DNA of 64,000 nucleotides from Liolophura sinensis (Eukaryota > Mollusca > Polyplacophora > Chitonida > Chitonidae), in the NCBI RefSeq assembly GCF_032854445.1, contig NC_088303.1, positions 7,077,501-7,141,500 of the forward strand, in the 5' to 3' direction. Numbering within the stretch: position 1 is the stretch's first letter; each line of letters starts with the position of its first letter. The translations under genes were made by a program, and so were the position numbers. The notes beneath the pieces are model-generated. The model searched no databases. It had not been told where the DNA came from and saw only the letters and a list, made by a program, of their open reading frames with translations. Positions 35,447 to 46,618 of this stretch are shown here, in pieces.

Positions 35447-35780
35447 GTGAGTGAGTGAGTGCTTGGGGTTTAACGTCGTACTCAACAATTTTTCAGTCAT
35501 ATGACGACGAAGGAATCATTAGGGTGCATGCACGTGTAATGTGCCTCCTTGTTGCAGGACGGATTTCCACCGCTCTTTTATTTAGTGCTGCATCACTGAG
35601 ACGACTTACCGAAGGCAAGTAAGCCGCCCCGCCCGAGCCATTATACTGATACGGGTCAACCAGTCGTTGCACTATCCCCTTCATGCTGAACGCCAAGCGA
35701 GGAAGTTACAACTTCCTCTTTTAAAGTCTTAGGTGTGACTCGACCAAGGATTGATCCTGGATCTACCGGTCCCGAAGCGG
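35447..35780 (-). repeat. SINE type 2, 5'-truncated, with 13-bp target duplication
   Basis: An exact duplication ACTGAACATCTGA flanks it at 35434-35446 and 35781-35793. Read on the minus strand it starts in a tRNA head (CCGCTTCGGGACCGGTAGAT, then a B-box-like GGATCAATCC). The body includes GTTCAGCATGAAGGGGATAG, TTGACCCGTATCAGTATAAT and AAGAGCGGTGGAAATCC. The 3' hairpin has perfect arms CGTCGT and ACGACG, then TTAAACCCCAAGCACTCA and CACT repeats. The 5' truncation within the head is typical of incomplete target-primed reverse transcription. Confidence 0.92.
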
Positions 35781-35850
35781 ACTGAACATCTGAAGATAAA
35801 CCCTTAAAATAAAGATGATATATGACACACAAACTAACTGCTGTCGTCCG

Positions 35851-35870
35851 AGAGAGAGAGAGAGAGAGAG
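35851..35870. repeat. (AG)n microsatellite
   Basis: Ten AG dinucleotides lie near the 3' side of the large LINE copy. Confidence 0.9.
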
Positions 35871-36123
35871 ATTAGAAAAGTTAGAATTCTAACGAATGGT
35901 GTGCGTCAGAACTATAGAGTTACTAATTACATAGATCACACCAGTACATCAGCACTGAAAACGAGGGGAGCAAAGATCACACCCTACACAAGAATATCTT
36001 AAAAGACTATGCGCTTGAGCAGATAAAAAACACACATAAGGGGAAAAAGGTATAACTCAGCTGAGACATCTGCTTAGACTCCTAGAATCTGTGACCGCTC
36101 AATAAAAAATTGGCAACTGCCTG

Positions 36124-36532
36124 CTAAACTTTGTTACAATTCCTTAACGGTTTAAGCACAGTCTCCAGCGTGGGATTAAAAACACCTGGACAGATAAGAT
36201 CATTGTAAAATTTAGTTCGCTCCTGTACATAATTATTACAGGAAGATAGTAGGTGCTGAATGTCAGCCACAACATGACACTCTTCACACAGTCCAGTGTT
36301 ATGCATGCTAAAGCGATACAGGTAAGAGTTCACAGTGATGTGACCAGACAACATCTGATAACAAAGAACTTCAGTACGCCTAGACGAGAATACTAATTCA
36401 GGATAAGTAATCGTGGGGTTAAATCTAAAGAAACAACGACTTTTAATTGAGGATTCCCATTCATACTGCCATAGCTTAACAAAATGAGGTTTAACGCAAT
36501 TCATAGCATCAGAAAGCGAAAGATCAACACTG
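36124..36532 (-). pseudogene. LINE ORF2 C-terminal Cys/His segment
   Basis: A frame of 126 codons includes KLWQYEWESS, LSGHITVNSYLYRF and LCEECHVVADIQHLLSSCNNY, a CxxC...HxxxxxC arrangement usual at the C-terminus of RNase H-bearing LINEs, where it is thought to bind nucleic acid. It is separated from the RNase H domain only by the solo LTR. Confidence 0.8.
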
Positions 36533-36641
36533 TGTTACGACCCAAACTGTCTGTATTATAAAGAGATGGCTTGTTCGAAATACACGACAGTTTAGCCGCA
36601 CAAAAAAGTAACCAAAACCAGCACATTTTATTTTACAACAA

Positions 36642-36647
36642 TTTATT
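36642..36647 (-). terminator. AATAAA poly(A) signal in solo LTR
   Basis: The hexamer lies about 440 nt downstream of the TATA-like box on the same strand, as expected at the end of an LTR R region. It matches the position of AATAAA at 46504-46509 in the other copy. Confidence 0.4.
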
Positions 36648-37081
36648 ACCTTAACAAGAACAGATAATAAGACTTATACAAATACTAAAGTACTTAAGTT
36701 TAACAAGAAAGGACAGCAGTAGGCCTGTCTATACAAATACTAAAGTACTTACGGTGTCAAGTCCAAACGGACGCATATATTCCACAATATATACCACACA
36801 GGCATAAATGCTCAGAGGCAAATTCACAATAGGGAAAATCCACAGTATAACTGAGTGTATGACGAAATATACACAAAATTCCACAGGCAGGGTCCGTGTA
36901 CTAATAAGCACTGTGTATAAAAGAGCACAAATTAAACATAGGCCTACAAGTTCAGACTGAACAAGTGCTCGGTGGAGATAGGATATAACAAAGCCAGAGG
37001 CTATAAAGACACCTAAATTCAGCACAAAAAGCCTACTAAAGTAATACACCGTTCTCCCCCGTTTGACCTGCTTTCATAGGT

Positions 37082-37089
37082 CTTATATA
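37082..37089 (-). promoter_or_regulatory. TATA-like box in solo LTR
   Basis: TATATAAG on the minus strand is conserved with the other LTR copy (46047-46054) and sits about 180 nt from the LTR 5' end. Confidence 0.45.
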
Positions 37090-37289
37090 GCCTGGTGGAA
37101 TTGTCTATAATAAGAAAATTCCTGAACACTTGATGTAAACAAACAGGCACCGAACTGAGCGCATTCTGGAATATTCTAAAGTAGAGGCAGACAGCAGGCG
37201 CTGAACTCAGCGTATGTAAACAGTGGCAAGCTAAATTTAGAAACTGACGGCAGTCGTGCGCATAACAACTGATCGAAATACTATTCAAC

Positions 37290-37816
37290 GAAAGGGCCTC
37301 TTTAGCCAAAGAGTCTGCCATTTCATTCCCGAAGATATCGGCATGACCAGGGACCCACTCAAAACCGAGGAAAATAGACAACTGTGGTTGAGCAACCGTT
37401 AGACGTTTCCAAGAGAATAACACAGTCTCAGATTTAACGGGAGAAAATTTGAACCCCCAGAGCTTACTCCACTCAACAGTATCGTCTAAAGCCTGCTGAA
37501 TATACTTCTTAGCCACATTTAAAATAACGCCGTTGAACCATATTGGCCAAACCATAATTTTGGGGTTGAGAACAGAGGGTAGATCGTTTATAACTATGTT
37601 AAATAATGTAGGCGATAACACAGTACCTTGAGGAGTCCTATCCTCCACAGTGACATGACGCGATAACTCAGAACCAATTCTCACTTGGAAAGAACGGTTT
37701 GATAGAAAACTTTTTACCTGCCCTAGTATTCTACCGCCAATCCCAATAGTTTTCATTTTCATTAGCAGCCCACTTCTCCACACGATATCATAGGCTTTTT
37801 CTACGTCTACAAACAC
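37290..37816 (-). pseudogene. LINE reverse transcriptase, second half, fused to RNase H
   Basis: Motif A reads FVDVEKAYDIVWRSGLL and motif B PQGTVLSPTLFNIVINDLP. The YxDD box expected next is absent: the sequence goes to IMVWPIWFNG. The thumb (WGFKFSPVKSETVLF) follows, then QPQLSIFLG is joined to FEWVPGHADIFGNEMADSLAKEAL from RNase H. Loss of the catalytic Asp pair and the internal deletion make it inactive. Confidence 0.85.
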
Positions 37817-37863
37817 TGCAAGTTTCTAGCGACACTACATGATCGGTCACACTTCTATTACAT

Positions 37864-38262
37864 CTAAAGCCACTCTGAACGGGTGAGTAGATATTTAAAA
37901 AAACACAGCAGTCTTGAGTTAATCATTTTTTCCATAACTTTATATATTGTGGACGTTAAGGCAATAGGCCTATAGAAAGATGGAAGAGAAGGGTCTTTCC
38001 CAGGTTTAGCCACGGGAATAACTACAACACTTTTCCAAGAGGCTGGGAGCTGCATCTTAGACCAAATAGTGTTGTACAGTAGTAGGACGATTTGTAAACT
38101 CTGTTCTGACAGTTGCTTAATCAACGAATAGGATATATCATCCTCACCAGGCGAGGAATCTTCAGTACAGTCCAGAGCTTGCTTGAGATCGTCAACTGAA
38201 AAGTCTTCATTGACAGGCATGTTATCAAAACAAATAGAATCGAACGGATATCTTTCCTCCAA
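37864..38262 (-). pseudogene. LINE reverse transcriptase, N-terminal motifs
   Basis: It contains SSPGEDDISYSLIKQLSE, LPASWKSVVVIPVAKPGKD and FYRPIALTSTIYKVMEKMI, the fingers motifs of a LINE RT. A frameshift separates it from motif A at 37816. Upstream (38300-38660) are the endonuclease-RT linker remnants. Confidence 0.85.
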
Positions 38263-38639
38263 CTGTTGTTTATGAGAAATAACATCCGGGCTATAGTCTC
38301 AGTACTTGAAACATAAGCAAAACTTTCTGCAAAAAGCTGACATTTTGCATTGGTGACATGGCGCTTATTCTCACTAAACATACTGGGGACACAGTTTGAC
38401 CTCCGCTACCACTGACAGCCCTCACCTTATCCCACACAGTCTTTACCGAAATGTTGCAATTAATATTCGAACAATATTCGCGCCAATGTTGCTTTTGGGC
38501 ACGATTAATAACTCTTTGAGCATGAGGTTTGGTTTTTGGTAGTTTAGTATATCACCGAAGAAACGAGTGTGCCTGGCTCGATTTTTAGTTTTTTTTCCGC
38601 TCTCTGGTAGCTTTGGTGCAACTATCATTCCACCACGGG

Positions 38640-39780
38640 ACAGGCATGCTGCTAAATACATTACTACTAGTTTTTGGTATTGTTTTACTAGCTGCCTTAT
38701 TAAAGGCTCTTAATACATTTTCAATCAGCAATTATCACCAATTAGTTCTTCTGTGAAAAATTGTTCACATCTAATCCTGAACCTACACCAGTCAGCTTCC
38801 TTTACCTTCCACCGAGGGAGTAATACTAGTTGATTACACCGTGAAGAAAATCCAAAAGATAATCTGACTGGGAAATGATCGCTTCCAGTCGGTGAGTCCC
38901 AGTCAACCGACTAGGAAAAAGCAGGACATAAACTATTAGAACACATTGTTAGATCTATATCAGATAAAGTACTCGAGCGGATAGCTTGGCGGTTACCAGA
39001 TCCATTGTTTAATAACACTAAATTAAAGTCATTCACAATGTCCTGCACTAGTCTACCATTCCTATCAGTTTTATCACTACCTCATATAACACTAGTGATA
39101 GTTTTTACAGGGGTTATACAGATTAATTACATTGATCATCCGTCCATTAATCTTACATATCTGTACACACTGGCACTCAATAGACTTAAACTCAGGCTGA
39201 TGTGAAATATGCCATGCTCGATAAAAATAGTTAACCAACCTCTCAACTCTGTCAAACCTCTCAAACCTTCAACTCTGTCCGTCCTTATTACTGAATACGG
39301 TGCCTCCGTGGCTCAGTTGTTAGCGCGCTAGCGCGGCGTAATGACTCAGGAGTCTCTCATCAATGCGGTTGCTTCGAGTTCAAGTCCAGCTCATGCTGGC
39401 TTCCTCTCCGGCCGTATGTGGGAAGTCTGCGGGCAACCTGTGGCTGGTTGTGGGTTTTCCCCGGGCTCTGCCCGGTTTCCACCCACCATAATGCTGATCG
39501 CCGTCGTATAAGTGAAATATACTTGAGTACGGCGTAAAACATCAATCAAAATAAAAAAAAATATTACTGAATAGCCTAGATAAATAAAATCATACTTGGG
39601 TTTCAAAAAGGTTTCCTGTAGACATACATTTTCTGGTTGAGGATCTAATCTAGAAATGTAGAACTTCAGTTCTTGACCATGAGTATACAATGACTGAATA
39701 TGCTGTAAAACATGAATAGCCATCAGAGTAGCAGAGATAACAATACATATATGCAGATACCTTAAGTAAGCCATTATTTA
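38640..39780 (-). pseudogene. LINE endonuclease remnant split by a SINE
   Basis: The domain starts near 39774 with FYISRLDPQPENVCLQETFL (the QETFLKP signature), is broken by the SINE at 39298-39561 and resumes with segments including DWDSPTGSDHFPV near 38880-38910, the SDHFP motif of LINE apurinic endonucleases. The enzyme would nick the target to prime reverse transcription. Stops and frame changes are present. Confidence 0.75.
39298..39561 (+). repeat. Meta-type SINE, full length, with 12-bp target duplication
   Basis: TATTACTGAATA is duplicated exactly at 39286-39297 and 39562-39573. The head is GCCTCCGTGGCTCAGTTGTT, with B-box-like GAGTTCAAGTCCAGC. The central domain reads CTCTCCGGCCGTATGTGGGA and CCCGGGCTCTGCCCGG. 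The 3' hairpin arms are perfect (CGCCGT/ACGGCG), followed by TAAAACATCAATCAAAATAA and an A tail. It is the best-preserved copy here and lies antisense to the LINE endonuclease it interrupts. Confidence 0.95.
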
Positions 39781-40209
39781 CGGGTAAAAGAGCAGATAAC
39801 TCTTCAGAATGTATAACATCATTACCAAGATGTTGTTCGAACCACTTGAAAATGAAATTTACTACATCTGCCTATTTAGACGGCGATATCTTAACACAGT
39901 GAAACAATATATCTGTAAACAGAGCAACAACCCTAGCCATCGTATGCGGTGGACATTCATCTGTTTGTACCGACTCCACTTGGTCTGTCTGTACTCCTAC
40001 TGAGACCATGACTGAATTGACGACAGAACTACTGGCAGGTTTGTTGACATAGCTACTTGCAGTTGCCCTGACAAAAGATCTATGCTGTGACATTGGCTCT
40101 GGCGTAAGAAATGCTGACTCATCAAATGCCGGATCCTGGGAGAAATTCATTGAACTAGTATTGGAGGGATCAGACGTGTAGCCTTAAGAGCATCAGAAAT
40201 CTTCTCTGT

Positions 40210-41070
40210 AACCCTAATGTATCGCTTTGTTCGCTTCTTTAACCTTTGGACAGCCACCCTAGGCAGCACCGCGAATACCCCCACAGTTCACACAGCGGGG
40301 AGACTCTTTATTGGGGCAAGACTGATAATCATGTTTCTCACCACACCGAGGACACCTAGCCCTGCCCCTACAATCAGATGATATGTGGTTTAACCTCTGG
40401 CACCTACAGCACCGCACAACGGAGGGAATGAATGGCTTAACTTTAAACACCTGAAAGCCTAAAACCGCCTCGTCTGGGATAGCTTCTGTATCAAAGTATA
40501 GGAGCATGGGCGATGAGGGGACTTTCTCCCTACCTTTTGTTAATCTGTCAACTTTTGAGCACAGAATTATCTTTAAAACTCCAAGAATTTCATCCTCTTT
40601 GATTTCTTCTCCAACATCTGATATTACTCCCCGAAAGAAAGACCTATTTTCTACCCTGCAGTTGACATCTCTTCCCATAATAGACGTTACAAGCAGTAAT
40701 ATCTTAACCTGAGTGCTGCTTGCACATGTTATTGATAAATCTTTGGCTTGGAATGTTTACTGTTTCACAGTACCTATAGCTGTTTGAAGTGCAATGCGAA
40801 ACTCAATAGGGCGAAACTTAATAGGGTTAAACGTAGAAACTGCCACTCCACCTACTGCTAACATAACAACATCAAGTGACTTCACCTGCGCATGCTCTGG
40901 GTCTAGGGTGCAGCTACCTGGTCTTGCCTTCTTTCCCTGTTCTCTGGTGTCCCTAGATTCACCTGTAGATCTGCCCTGGTCACGCTTACCCCTAATCCTG
41001 GCTGAGATGTCCAGAAGACATTCTCCATCTTCCTCGTCATCCAGGGAAAAAATGGGTACACGTACTTAAT
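40210..41070 (-). pseudogene. LINE ORF1 (gag-like) with CCHC zinc knuckles
   Basis: A frame of 139 codons (40678-40259) ends in knuckles: CCRCQRLNHISSDC at residues 90-103 (CX2CX4HX4C), then CPRCGEKHDYQSC and CVNCGG. Further upstream, remnants of the ORF1 N-terminal part extend to about 41070. ORF1 proteins of I-like LINEs bind the element RNA and form the RNP. The region is broken by stops before 40700. Confidence 0.8.
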
Positions 41071-41137
41071 TAAGTGCAATAGAAAGGGGACGTTATTCAC
41101 AAAACAGTTATTCAGAAAGTTGTAGCCTGGGACGACT

Positions 41138-42970
41138 CAGGGCAGGAATGAATGAATGAATGAATGAATGAATGAATGAATGAATGATTGATTGATTATA
41201 GCTTTACACCACATCGGCAATGTTTTAGCCATGTCGTGGCGAGAACATGTTTTGAACTTTGAATCAGTATAGGGTTTTCGAGTAGGGAATGTGAACGTAT
41301 AAAGCAAATAAAAAGGACAAACGTCTTTAAAATCCATTAAAACAACTGAACCTCCGTTAAAACTTGAAAACGACATTTTAAAAATTCTAATTTGTATATA
41401 TAAACTAAAAACAATGTAAAAGGAGTCATATGTTATGATATAAACCTATATACTATAAGTAATCAATGACAGCACCGCCAATGACAGCATCGCCAGCGAA
41501 TTTGTCGAGGTCTTAGGGACGGTTCTATTTAAGTGCTTTAAATTTTAACAAAGGATCACCTGCAGCAGTGAGATTCTCTGGAGTGATGTCAGCCTCACAG
41601 AACATCTCTAATACCACCCAGTCTGCTTTAGAATTTAAAGAATTAGAATTAACATGCTCTAGGATAATAATAAAATGGTTAATACCACAAAGATTATCAC
41701 GTACACTCCAATTAAAATACGGGAGAAGTGATGGATCCGTGATAGTGAGATCGATGGCAGAGTAAGTGCCATTACCCGGATGTAAATAGGTATTAGAACC
41801 ATCATTGTAATAACACAGTTCCTCCTTACATAAGAAATCTTCCATTATCTTGCCCTTATTATTTATGATATGACTGCCCCAAAAGGGGTTATGGACATTA
41901 AAATTCCCCATAATCATAAAAAGGGATGGCAGTTGTTCTTTCAAGTTATGTATTTCAGAGACTGACAAAGAAGAATGAGGAGGAACTTAAACTGAACACA
42001 AAGTGATTGCTTCCGACAAGGAAACACGGACGGCCACAGCCTGAAGCTCCGTATCGAGGGCAACATGACTGTGAATAACATCATTATTTAGAAAATTAGA
42101 GGAGCCGCCACATGCTCGCTATCTCCCCAATGGAAAAAGTGCTGTAAAGTGTATACTTTTCAGCGATATTTTCTCTTTGTCAGAAGCCTTCAGGTGAGTT
42201 TCCTGAAGACAAAAGGCAACTTGACTTAAAGGTTGAACTGGCTGTGTTATTTCAATAAAATTTACCTTAAAAATTCCACTGTATAATTTTTCCTGAGGAA
42301 GATATTATGGAGGGAGGCGTATGGAGAATTTGTGTCTGGACCATGGGCGACCATTTTTGGGAGATCTGCTAGATCTCCCAGGTGCAGACGATGTATCCAT
42401 TTCGTCTGCGCCCAATGTTGAAGGATCAAAGTCCTCCAACGATCCAAACTTATTAAAAGTTTGGATGTGTTGGGAGTTTCGGTTTATTAAATGTTAATAG
42501 GTAGGTATTTGTTTTAATTAAATTTCCATCCCTCTAATTGACGAAACGTTTAACATTGGTCACGCCCTGGTCTTTAAGTTCCTCTGTTATGTTGGTTTCT
42601 GTCATATCAAGAAAGTCCTGGTCCCTGTCACGGATTACGCCGTGAGAGCAGTTTAAAGTATTGGGTGGAGGGACAGTAACCGCCTTTGAAGAAAAAAGGG
42701 CCGAAGTGGAGTGTTGGGCGTGAGAATCTCGCAAGACCAACCCGCACTCAGCCACCAGGATCCCGTCCTCCCCATCGCGGGTCGCAACTCACGGCAAACA
42801 AGTTGCCCCTTTTAGTCGCCTTGTACGACAAGCCCAGGGAGGCTACGGAACTATTCTATTCACCGAAACCACACGGGAGAGTCCTAGGTTAATCGTCTCG
42901 TACGACAAGCTTGCCTAGAGAGCTGAGGTCCTTTTCTTATCACCTCGGAGATCCCACGGGGACTCAAGCA
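41138..42970 (-). mobile_element. I/Nimb-like LINE, ends present, RT and RNase H deleted
   Basis: On the minus strand the 5' region (CCCGTGGGATCTCCGAGGTG and GGTTGCGACCCGCGATG-type sequence, 42970-42700) is followed by ORF1 remnants and an endonuclease frame (41968-41525). That frame has IMGNFNVHNPFWGS, YSAIDLTITDPSLLP and NHFIIILEHV. The sequence then jumps to the 3' UTR (near 41520), which ends in CGCCAC and GTGGTG arms and a (ATTC)n tail at 41138-41190. RT and RNase H are missing. No duplication was identified. The 3' end abuts the ORF1 end of the neighbouring LINE. Confidence 0.82.
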
Positions 42971-43641
42971 AGAAGAGACGGCATGAGCCCTAGACACCAC
43001 AGTGCAGAGTTACAGTGCAAATGAAATAAATACTTGTCCTAGCCATCAATGTTTCTATAATACAAGTTTAAGCCATTGTTTTCTCAAAACGACATAAAAA
43101 ATGAAAAAGAAAACCACAGCAGCATTTAACTAACAGAATAAATAACTGGGCCAACAAAATTTACACCATGAGTAACATCCACGAATTATACAACGACAAC
43201 CGTTGCGTGGATGCCAACACGCCACATTGCACGTGCAAACAACACAACCACCACAGCAGCGGTAATCAATTCCTTCACTGCAAGGCTCAGGATAACACGG
43301 CACTGTGCGTCTTCAATAATGTTTTATTCCTGCATAAACCACGATGCTGCTGGTGGACTAAGCATTACCGAGGCCTGGTCTCTCTCTCTCTATTATTCTG
43401 ATGTTTTGTGTCACTGTCGTCGCTGCTCTGGTTTTACTCTCTCTACTGCACATCTTTAATTATTTTAAGCAGTTTCTTTTCATATCGGCACTTAGAGCAT
43501 TGGGGAGTTGCCTAGTGTGTATGAACTGGTCTGCGTCTGATGTAGCTCCAGATTATTTTCAAATTTAGAATGGTTAATAAGACCAGCAAAACAGTTTTGG
43601 GTGAATTGTACGTGTCATTGTATTACTATCATCCTGTCACT
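42971..43641. other. Unassigned intergenic sequence
   Basis: Nothing recognised. A CT-rich patch near 43378-43395 is the only low-complexity element. Confidence 0.4.
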
Positions 43642-43648
43642 GGAAACG

Positions 43649-43943
43649 TGACTGTGTCAAGTCATACCTAAGACTTTAAAACAGGACGTTTTAACTTCCT
43701 AGCTTGGCGTCCAGTATGAAGGGGATAGTGCAATAACTGGTTGACCCGTATCGGTATAATAGCTCGGGCGGGGCGCCTTACTTGCCTTCGGTAAGGAGTC
43801 TCATTGAAGCAGCACTAGATAAAAGAGCGGTGGAAATCGTCCTGCAACAATTACATTACATGCACTCTAAGGCTTCCTTCGTCGCCATATGACTGAAAAA
43901 TTGTTAAGTACGACGTTAAGCCCCAAGCACTCGCTCAGTTGTA
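43649..43943 (+). repeat. SINE type 2, 5'-truncated
   Basis: It is collinear with 35447-35780: GTCATACCTAAGACTTTAAA, TTGGCGTCCAGTATGAAGGG, GCTCGGGCGGGGC, AAAAGAGCGGTGGAAATC, then ATATGACTGAAAAATTGTTA and GACGTTAAGCCCCAAGCACT. A short possible duplication GGAAACG flanks it (43642-43648, 43944-43950). The tRNA head is missing. Confidence 0.85.
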
Positions 43944-45876
43944 GGAAACGGGGGCTCAGCATAATTTTCGGATTCTCGGAAATCTTAAGATTCCTGGGTT
44001 TCCACTCTTGTACGGGACAACATTTGGTCGACGACGTGGTTTTACTTGAATTTCAGTGGTGTCCATTTGCCTTCCACTAATATGACATACCGGTGCATGT
44101 GGAGGTGTTTGTCACATGTAGTCTTCCTCAGACAAAGTATTATATTCTGTCCGCCATAGAATAAGTGGAAAATTATTCGGTAAAAACATAAAACAACAAC
44201 AACTATCCCGACCTACAGCTTTATTTGATGGGCGAATCATTGCCAACGGCCAGAATAACGGTAAAATGAATGACCTAACAAGGATGACCTGGACTGAAGG
44301 TTTAGGTTCTATGTTCCATGGTGTAGAATGGATCTGAGTAAATATTCCTACGCGCTCCGTCTGATAAGGCATACAGCGGAGAACTGGCTATACGTGGAAC
44401 AAACAAAAGCACAGTCACTTATATCTATGCCATAACAATGCAGACTTTACGCCTAGTTGTAAATTTTCGACTTGAAAGCATTCAACGGTTCAGGGAAAGC
44501 ATCAAGGGTCACAGGACCTTACATAAAAAAGCTAAATTGTGTAAGACTACCTAGGTGTTAAATGTTTTCTATGTTGGTCATGCTGGTTCTTTTGTTCGAT
44601 AGCAAAAATAGAACACGCGTATTCGAGACAACTATAGAATGTTACAAAACAAACTCATCTGTGAGCTTTGGTCAGAGTTTTTATGTCACTGCTTTAGGTC
44701 AGAGTTGGACGATGACTTTAATACACTGTTATCTTCCCATAAGTTACAAAATATGAAAGTGGTAATGTCAGTAATGAAAAAATACGCAACCTAAGCTCCT
44801 TCAGCGTTTACATGACATACGTTTACAACACACGTGTGTTTCTATGTGTTTCTTTTTTGGAGAATGTAGGCCTGACCCACTATCAGAACTAGATTTGAAG
44901 AAAGAGTCTTCAAGAATGTTGCTATACCAGACAATCAAGAACAGTGTTAACCACACGCATTTTATTCACAGTAATTTATATAATTATATCCTTTAAAGGA
45001 TTACCAAGCGTTGAAAAAGTGGAAACGAAACATCCACTAAAACATTCGGCCCACTGAAATTTAGACTGTCGGTGGTTTTACATGTAAGTCCCCACTTATA
45101 TGTTGTCTCTGAAGTGTCAATTTGCATTTACGAGGTGATGCACGAATTACTTAAGAAATATTGGCCTGCATCTACCTTAGATTGCATATATATCAATATA
45201 TTCTCTTGTACATCCCATATTTCAAACATATGGAATGGTTTTCGACTTTACTTACGTTGGTGTTATTTTAAAAACTGACCGTCGATTTTTATCATTATCG
45301 CATTATGGAACATTTAATGTTTCATACTGGCCATTGGTTGGTCAAAACCGATCCCTCATTTTTTCTCTATTGATACACACCCTGTTTGTCCACAGTTCGT
45401 GATGCCAAAGTCAGACAAGAGTAACAGTGTACACCTATTTGACCAGAATCACCTTAGGCGTTAGTACTAAACCTGCACAGTACACTAAGCCTTAGTTTAC
45501 AGCATTCAAGTCCGTTGGTTTCTATAGCAAATTGTATATTTTACAAGTAAATTGGCATGCCAGCATTATTTTCTTCTAAGTGTAACTGCTATTTTGTTTT
45601 GCGATATTTTTACTCTCGTTTTCCTCCTGTATTTCGGATTGCTGTTCTGGCCATCTTGGAAATCACGCTGGTTCCCGGTGTTGACACCACCGTGGCAATG
45701 AACAGCTAAAGTAGACTTACTGAAGAACACAAAAATTGGACTGATTGCGTCTCAGTCTGTTAGCAATAAGAGCTCAGATCGAATGTTAAATTAATGAATA
45801 ATTCGTAAGTTGACACGTGCCTTGTCACTGTAATAAAGTGGAATATAAGGATACTGGATAGCATCATCGCCGGTTG
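43944..45876. other. Unassigned intergenic sequence
   Basis: No gene is recognised. The 17-bp match to dispersed repeat X (about 44531-44547) is the only link to other sequence in the window. Confidence 0.4.
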
Positions 45877-46618
45877 TGTTATGTGAACGACTACCGTCAG
45901 TTTCTAAATTTGGCGTTTACATACGCTGAGTGCAGCGCCTGCTGTCTGCCTCTACCTTAGCATACTCCAGAATGCGCTCAGTTCGGTGCCTGTTTGATTA
46001 CATCAAGTGTTCAGGAATTTTCTTATTCTAGACAATTCCACCAGGCTATATAAGACCTATGAAAGCAGATCAAAAGGAGAGAACGGTGAATTATTGAGAG
46101 TTTTGGATGCTTTCGCTGTGTATTACTTTAGTAGGCTTTTTGTGCTGAATTTTGGTGTCCTTATAGCCTCTGGCTTTGTTATATCTCCACCGAGCACTTG
46201 TTCAGTCCGAGCTTGTATATTTGATTCGTGCTCTTGTGTACACAGTGCTTATTAGTATACGGACCCTGTCTGTGGAATTTTGTGTATATTTCGTCATACA
46301 CTCAGTTATACTGTGGATTTTCCCTCTTGTGAATTTGCCTCTGAGCATTTATGCCTGTGTGGTATATATTGTGGAATATATGCGTCCGTTTGGACTTGAC
46401 ACCGTAAGTACTTTAGTATTTGTATAGATACTGCTATCCTTTCTTGTTAAACTTAAGTACTTTAGTATTTGTATAAGTCTTATTATCTGTTCTTGTTAAA
46501 GCTAATAAATTGTTGTAAAATAAAATCTGCTGGTTTTGGTTACTTTATTGTGCGGCTAAACTGTCGTGTATTTCGAACAAGCCATCTCTTTATAATACAG
46601 ACAGTTTGGGTCGTAACA
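45877..46618 (+). mobile_element. Solo LTR, second copy
   Basis: It begins TGTTATGTGAACGACTACCG and ends GGGTCGTAACA, and aligns end to end with the solo LTR at 36533-37267. It has the same TATATAAG (46047-46054), the same 49-bp internal duplication (TAAGTACTTTAGTATTTGTA at 46405 and 46454) and the same AATAAA (46504-46509). A 5-bp deletion relative to the other copy lies near 46180. Flanking GTTG and CTTG may be a decayed 4-bp duplication. Hydrophobic frames inside it are discussed separately; I do not call them genes. Confidence 0.85.
46047..46054 (+). promoter_or_regulatory. TATA-like box in solo LTR
   Basis: TATATAAG is conserved in both LTR copies, about 170 nt from the 5' end, consistent with the U3/R boundary. 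Confidence 0.45.

Larger units (their letters stand above)
36533..37267 (-). mobile_element. Solo LTR inserted in LINE RNase H
   Basis: The ends are TGTTATG and CGTAACA on the minus strand, the TG...CA form of LTRs. A 4-bp duplication (CAGT on the minus strand) flanks it. The same 0.73-kb sequence lies at 45877-46618 with unrelated flanks. It has a TATATAAG box (37082-37089) and an AATAAA signal (36642-36647), in the expected order for an LTR. A 49-bp internal tandem duplication is shared with the other copy. No internal retroviral-type genes are attached, so recombination between LTRs probably removed them. The clade (BEL or Gypsy) cannot be set from the LTR alone. Confidence 0.85.
36100..41100 (-). 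mobile_element. Long LINE of a second I-like family, interrupted twice
   Basis: Read on the minus strand, this copy holds ORF1 (about 41070-40210), an apurinic-type endonuclease, RT, RNase H and a Cys/His C-terminal segment (36504-36124). The RT and RNase H sequences differ from those of the other LINE family in the window. It is interrupted by a SINE at 39298-39561 and a solo LTR at 36533-37267, each with a target duplication. The RT to RNase H junction is also internally deleted: QLSIFLG runs straight into FEWVPGHADIFGNEMAD. Frameshifts break ORF2 repeatedly. Both end positions are approximate. Confidence 0.82.
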
